Part shown: positions 12,757 through 16,078 of the stretch, piece after piece
Numbering within the stretch: the first letter of the stretch is position 1
Layout: each line of letters opens with the position of its first letter
Assembly (NCBI GenBank): GCA_020852035.1
Contig: JADZBR010000252.1
Coordinates: forward strand, 1-16,078
Reading direction: 5' to 3'
From: Caulobacteraceae bacterium
GTDB lineage: Bacteria > Pseudomonadota > Alphaproteobacteria > Caulobacterales > Caulobacteraceae
DNA length: 16,078 nucleotides
The notes under the pieces: model-generated
Told to the model about the DNA's origin: nothing
Databases searched by the model: none
The model's input: only the letters and a program-made list of their open reading frames with translations
Translations under genes and position numbers: made by a program

Positions 12757-13679
12757 CAGACGGCGTCCGCGTAGAGCGCCGCGCGGTAGAGCCGCATGGC
12801 GAAGGCGCGCGGGGCGACAGGCCCGAGGTCCGCCGTGGCCACCGCCTTGAGCATCGGCCGCCAGACTCCCCGCAGCGGCGCGCGCTTGAGCATCCGCGCG
12901 GCGCGGTAGGTCGGGTAACGGGTCACGGCCTCGGGGTGAGCCGCGAGACTGCGGGCGAAGTTCCGGGCCGACTGCTCATATTTGCTGGCGATGGTCCGGG
13001 CCGTGTCGAGGCCCAGGTGCGTGGCGGTGTTGTCGATGTGCAGCACCGGCCAGCGACGGGCGACGCGCACCCCCCACTCCACATCCTCCCAGCCCCAGCC
13101 GGAGAAGCCTTCGTCAAAAGCCTCGGCCTCGAAGACGTCGCGGCGGACCAGCAGATTGGAGGTGAAAACGTGCTTGCCGGGATCGAGGCTGCGCTCGCTG
13201 GCCGGCCGGCAGTCGCTGCGCAGCGCCATTGCACGATGCAGGGCATGGTCGGGCCGTTCCGGGGCCTGGTGCAGCGAGAAGCCGCCGAACACGACGGCCG
13301 GGTCCTCGCGGTCGATCAACTCGGCATAGCGGCCGAGGAACCGGTGGCTGTCGGGCAGCATGTCGCTGTCGAGAAAGAGCAGGTGGCGACCGCGCGCCGT
13401 GGCGGCCAGACGATTGCGTCCCTTCGAGCGCCCCTCGTTTTGCTCCAGGCGGATGAAGGCGGCGGGCAGCGGCGAGGCGCGCACGGCGGCCTCCACGCGA
13501 GCCGCCAGGCCGGCGTCGCCGGCGCCGTCGTCCAGCAGCACCAGTTCGGCGCTCGCGCCAACTTCCCGCGCCAGAGCGGCCAGCAGCGGGGCAGGGTCGT
13601 CGCCCTTGAACGGGGTCAGCACCGAGAGCCGCGGCGACGCGCCCGCCCAGCGGGCGTTGTGGATGACGGTCGGGGTCAC
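12756..13679 (-). CDS. hfsG: Holdfast glycosyltransferase HfsG (GT2 type)
   Basis: Cytoplasmic or membrane-associated family 2 glycosyltransferase that adds a sugar to the lipid-linked holdfast repeat unit; the exact sugar cannot be told from sequence. Seen in the 307-residue product: the nucleotide-binding start LSVLTPFKGDDPAPLLAAL, VLLDDG, NEGRSKGRN, the metal-binding DSD in LFLDSDMLPD (104-106), FGGFSLH and the catalytic GWGWEDVEWG (194-203). The start is a GTG at 13679 that overlaps the hfsF stop by 4 nt (GTGA), with GAAGG about 10 nt upstream. A much longer open reading extends to 14138, but it runs antiparallel-frame through hfsF with no family similarity and is rejected. Confidence 0.88.
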   Translation of the reverse strand: MTPTVIHNARWAGASPRLSVLTPFKGDDPAPLLAALAREVGASAELVLLDDGAGDAGLAARVEAAVRASPLPAAFIRLEQNEGRSKGRNRLAATARGRHLLFLDSDMLPDSHRFLGRYAELIDREDPAVVFGGFSLHQAPERPDHALHRAMALRSDCRPASERSLDPGKHVFTSNLLVRRDVFEAEAFDEGFSGWGWEDVEWGVRVARRWPVLHIDNTATHLGLDTARTIASKYEQSARNFARSLAAHPEAVTRYPTYRAARMLKRAPLRGVWRPMLKAVATADLGPVAPRAFAMRLYRAALYADAV

Positions 13680-15118
13680 GCCGTGCGCACCTTCAGGAGC
13701 TTGAGGGCGTGCGCGGCGCGGCTGCGCACCTGGGCGGCGTCGAGCACCCAGGCCGCCAGCGCGAACACCACCATGCCGACCGTGGCCTTGGCCGCCAGTT
13801 CGCCGATCCCGCCCCAGGCCGGGACCCGCCAGACCGCCACCGCCATGATCGCGCAGGCGACCGCCGTGCGGGCGAAGTCGCCGATCGGCAGCGGCAGGCC
13901 GATCACCCTGCGCCCCAGCGCGGCGGAGGCGACCCCGCCGAGCGCGTAGCTGGCCAAGGTCGACCAGACGGCGCCTTCGACGCCGAAGCGTGGAATGAGC
14001 ACCAGGTTCAGCAGGAAGTTCGCCGCCGCCGGCACGGTCATGGCCGCAAGCAGCATCTGCGTCCGGCGTCCGAGCACGAAGGCCTGGTGCAGATAGTAGG
14101 TGGTCAGCCCGCCGAGAAAGCCGCTGGCGGCGATCCACGGCGTCACTTTGGCGGCGGGACCGGCCAGCGAGGGACCGATCAGCAGCTGGGCGAGCGGGGT
14201 CGCCACCATCGCCACGCCGACGGCGGCGGGGAGGGTGAGGAACACCATGATGGAAACCTGCTCGCGGGCCTGGTCTCCCAGGGCCTTCTGGCCGCCGCGC
14301 TCCAGAGCGGCGATCAGCGCCGGCCCGCTGGCCGCGCCCAACCAGATGAAGAGCACGTCAAGGGTGCGGTTCGCGAGGCTGTAGCCAGCGTGGTAGACGC
14401 CCACCGCCGCCTCGTCGAGGAACGAGGCCAGCATGAAGCGGTCGAGGCTGGAGAGGGCCAGGGCGAGCATCAGCGACAGCGAGATCGGCACCCCGTAGGA
14501 CGCATGACGGCGCAGCCGGTCGGGCTCGACCCGGCCGCCGCGGGCCTTGGCCAGCTCGCCACGGGCGACGATCGGCAGGCAGGCGGCGGCGGCGATCCCC
14601 AGGCCCAGCAAGGGCGAGGCGCCGCCGAAGCCGCTCCAGGCCAGGGCCGCGCCGATCAGGAAGCCGCCGAGGGTCTGCACGATCTCCAGCCAGGCGGCGC
14701 CCGCCACCTCGCCGGCCGCGCGGCGGCGCTCCTGGACGATCTTGATCAGGCTGCGCGGGGCGGCGGCGAAGAGGCCGGCGAGGATCGCCGACTTCAGCTC
14801 GGCCGACATCGGCCAGGCCCAGGCGGCCAGCGCCAGAAGCGGCAGGCCGCCGGCGAACATCAGCCAGGCGCGGTGCACGGTGGCGGCCTGGTCCGGCGAA
14901 TCACCGGCCTCGGTGGAGGCGACCCAGAAGCGGGCCATCGCGGCCTCGTTCCAGGTGAAGAGCGCCGAATGGGCCAGGGTCATCACAGCAAAGCCCAGGG
15001 CGTAGGCCCCGAAGGCTTCGGCCGAGAGCAGGCGGGTGAAGACGACAATGGTGGCCAGGCCCACCAACCCCTGCACGATGTTCACCGGCAGGTAGCCGAG
15101 CACGCCCCGCCAGAACAT
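13676..15118 (-). CDS. hfsF: Holdfast polysaccharide flippase HfsF (Wzx-like)
   Basis: Inner-membrane protein of the MOP/polysaccharide-transporter superfamily, expected to flip undecaprenyl-linked holdfast repeat units to the periplasm. The 480-residue protein begins FWRGVLGYLPVNIVQGLVGL and TIVVFTRLLSAEAFGAYALG, the usual Wzx start, and carries about 12-14 hydrophobic helices, among them ISLSLMLALALSSLDRFMLA, the segment that typically contains the SLDRF signature of these proteins. Its ATG shares one base with the hfsE stop (TGATG, 15116-15120), and its stop overlaps hfsG. No clear Shine-Dalgarno precedes it, which fits translational coupling. Confidence 0.9.
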   Translation of the reverse strand: MFWRGVLGYLPVNIVQGLVGLATIVVFTRLLSAEAFGAYALGFAVMTLAHSALFTWNEAAMARFWVASTEAGDSPDQAATVHRAWLMFAGGLPLLALAAWAWPMSAELKSAILAGLFAAAPRSLIKIVQERRRAAGEVAGAAWLEIVQTLGGFLIGAALAWSGFGGASPLLGLGIAAAACLPIVARGELAKARGGRVEPDRLRRHASYGVPISLSLMLALALSSLDRFMLASFLDEAAVGVYHAGYSLANRTLDVLFIWLGAASGPALIAALERGGQKALGDQAREQVSIMVFLTLPAAVGVAMVATPLAQLLIGPSLAGPAAKVTPWIAASGFLGGLTTYYLHQAFVLGRRTQMLLAAMTVPAAANFLLNLVLIPRFGVEGAVWSTLASYALGGVASAALGRRVIGLPLPIGDFARTAVACAIMAVAVWRVPAWGGIGELAAKATVGMVVFALAAWVLDAAQVRSRAAHALKLLKVRTA

Positions 15119-16078
15119 CAGCGCACCGTGGTCCGGTCGCCGAGCAGGCAGGGGATGGTCATGGCCAGAATATAGAGGTCCAGCCAGACCGACTGGCGCT
15201 CGATATATTCCACGTCCAGCGCCACCCGGCGGCGGACCAGCTCCGGCGTGTCCACCGGCCCGCGCGAGCCGTTGATGGCGGCCCAGCCGGTCATGCCGGG
15301 CTTCATGCGATGGCGATGAGCGTATTCGGCGACCAGGCGGGCCGATTCGACATCGCCGGTCTTCATCCCGACGGCGTGCGGGCGGGGGCCGACCAGGGAC
15401 ATCTCGCCCTTCAGCACATTGAGCAGCTGCGGCAGCTCATCCAGGCTGGTCTTGCGAATGAAGCGGCCGACCCTGGTCACCCGGTCGTCGTCGGCGCGCA
15501 CTTGGCGGGCGGCCTTGGCGTCGGCGGCTTCGTGGCGCATCGAGCGGAACTTCCAGACGACGATCTCTTCGTTGTTGAAGCCGTGGCGACGCTGGCGGAA
15601 CAGGGCCGGGCCGGGGCTGTCCAGGCGGATCAGCACGGCGATGATGGCCATGACCGGGGCGGCGACCAGCAGGGCGATGGAGCCGATCGCCAGGTCCTGC
15701 AGGCGCTTGACCAGGGCGCGGCCGGCGTCGGTGGGCAGGCCGGAGACGCGGGCCAGGGGCACATTGGCGATGCGGCTGATGGCGGCGGCTTCCTGGTCCG
15801 GCGCTTCGCCGTCCAGGAGCAGGGTGATCTCGTTGGGCAGGACGCGCAGGCGCTCGACCAGCTGGCTGACCCGGCGCTGGGCCTTGGCCGGGACGGTGAT
15901 CACCACCCGGTCCACATAGGGCATGACCTTGTGGTTCATCAGGGCTTCGGTGCCGCCCAGGACGGGGACGCCGCACAGGGCCTTGGGCGCACGGCCCGCC
16001 CGGTCGTCGAAGACGCCCAGGATATTGACGTCGCGGCTGCGCAGGCTGGCGGCGATCAGCCGTTCGGCCGCGCCGGTC
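15118..16078 (-). CDS. hfsE: Initiating phosphoglycosyltransferase HfsE (polyprenyl-phosphate type), C-terminal part
   Basis: Transfers a sugar phosphate from a nucleotide sugar to undecaprenyl phosphate, the first step of holdfast polymer synthesis. The frame is open to the window edge (319 residues visible), so the Met at 15939 is internal, not the start. The visible N-terminal part contains NILGVFDDRAGRAP and VPVLGG, from the Rossmann-like CoA-binding domain of this family. Then come a membrane helix (IGSIALLVAAPVMAIIAVLI) and the catalytic domain: RLDSPGPALFRQRRHG, WKFRSMR, the catalytic pair in SLDELPQLLNVLKGEMSLVG, GPRP and MKPGMTGWAAINGSRG. Its stop overlaps the hfsF start. Caulobacter has redundant enzymes for this step, so essentiality cannot be assumed. 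Confidence 0.93.
   Translation of the reverse strand, partial: TGAAERLIAASLRSRDVNILGVFDDRAGRAPKALCGVPVLGGTEALMNHKVMPYVDRVVITVPAKAQRRVSQLVERLRVLPNEITLLLDGEAPDQEAAAISRIANVPLARVSGLPTDAGRALVKRLQDLAIGSIALLVAAPVMAIIAVLIRLDSPGPALFRQRRHGFNNEEIVVWKFRSMRHEAADAKAARQVRADDDRVTRVGRFIRKTSLDELPQLLNVLKGEMSLVGPRPHAVGMKTGDVESARLVAEYAHRHRMKPGMTGWAAINGSRGPVDTPELVRRRVALDVEYIERQSVWLDLYILAMTIPCLLGDRTTVR

Noticed and set aside
13680..14138. An N-terminal extension of hfsG by 153 codons, reading from an ATG at 14138
   Set aside because: It lies wholly within hfsF in another frame, is Arg/Gly-rich with no family similarity, and the GTG at 13679 gives the GTGA overlap and the normal glycosyltransferase N-terminus.
13709..15175. 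Long plus-strand open frame (488 codons) opposite hfsF
   Set aside because: Low-complexity Gln/Gly/His/Arg-rich translation with no domain; it mirrors the antisense of a membrane protein gene with strong GC3 bias.
15937..15939. Met at 15939 as the start of hfsE
   Set aside because: The same frame stays open to the window edge and encodes recognisable family residues (NILGVFDDR, VPVLGG), so this Met is internal.
1..16078. tRNA or rRNA genes, prophage or integrated element boundaries
   Set aside because: No cloverleaf or rRNA blocks, integrase, or paired attachment-like direct repeats were recognised; base composition looks uniform apart from short promoter regions.

Overview
The window looks like a chromosomal segment of a Caulobacteraceae-type alphaproteobacterium (Caulobacter, Phenylobacterium or a close relative). 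The grounds are a high-GC genome, a short 188-residue adenylate kinase, an alpha operon without rpsD between rpsK and rpoA, a promoter that fits the Caulobacter housekeeping consensus, and an almost complete holdfast polysaccharide (hfs) cluster. Genus is inferred from memory of these families, not from a search.

Region 1 (1-3489) is the end of the ribosomal super-operon: the secY 3' end, adk, then a new promoter and rpsM-rpsK-rpoA-rplQ, closed by a clear intrinsic terminator. It is conserved core; the interest lies in the stem-loops and in the dyad around the rpsM promoter.

Region 2 (3490-7174) starts with a large inverted repeat and continues with a compact same-strand set: two tandem VOC (glyoxalase-fold) proteins, a small cupin, an ArsR-type winged-helix regulator, an AHSA1/SRPBCC protein and a TetA-like MFS transporter. 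Gaps of 2 nt and two ATGA overlaps suggest cotranscription of most of it. ArsR + SRPBCC + VOC is a recurrent bacterial neighbourhood; the substrate is unknown.

Region 3 (7175-8788) is a DegP/DegQ-like serine protease with two PDZ domains, predicted to be a lipoprotein. A second copy of the inverted repeat separates it from the convergent hfsD.

Region 4 (8789-16078) is the holdfast cluster. hfsD (outer-membrane export lipoprotein, minus) diverges from hfsA-hfsB (polysaccharide co-polymerase and its partner ATPase-like protein, plus). hfsB converges on an overlapping minus-strand operon hfsE-hfsF-hfsG-hfsH (initiating phosphoglycosyltransferase, flippase, glycosyltransferase, deacetylase). Together they can start a repeat unit on undecaprenyl phosphate, extend and deacetylate it, flip it and export it by a Wzx/Wzy-like route. 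No Wzy polymerase (hfsC) lies in the window; the hfsB-hfsH gap holds only a nested inverted repeat. hfsE runs off the right edge.

I found no clearly new system. The points most worth following are the HfsB Walker A substitution, the missing polymerase, the 20-bp hfsD/hfsA divergent gap with doubtful starts, and the dyad centred on the rpsM -10 element.
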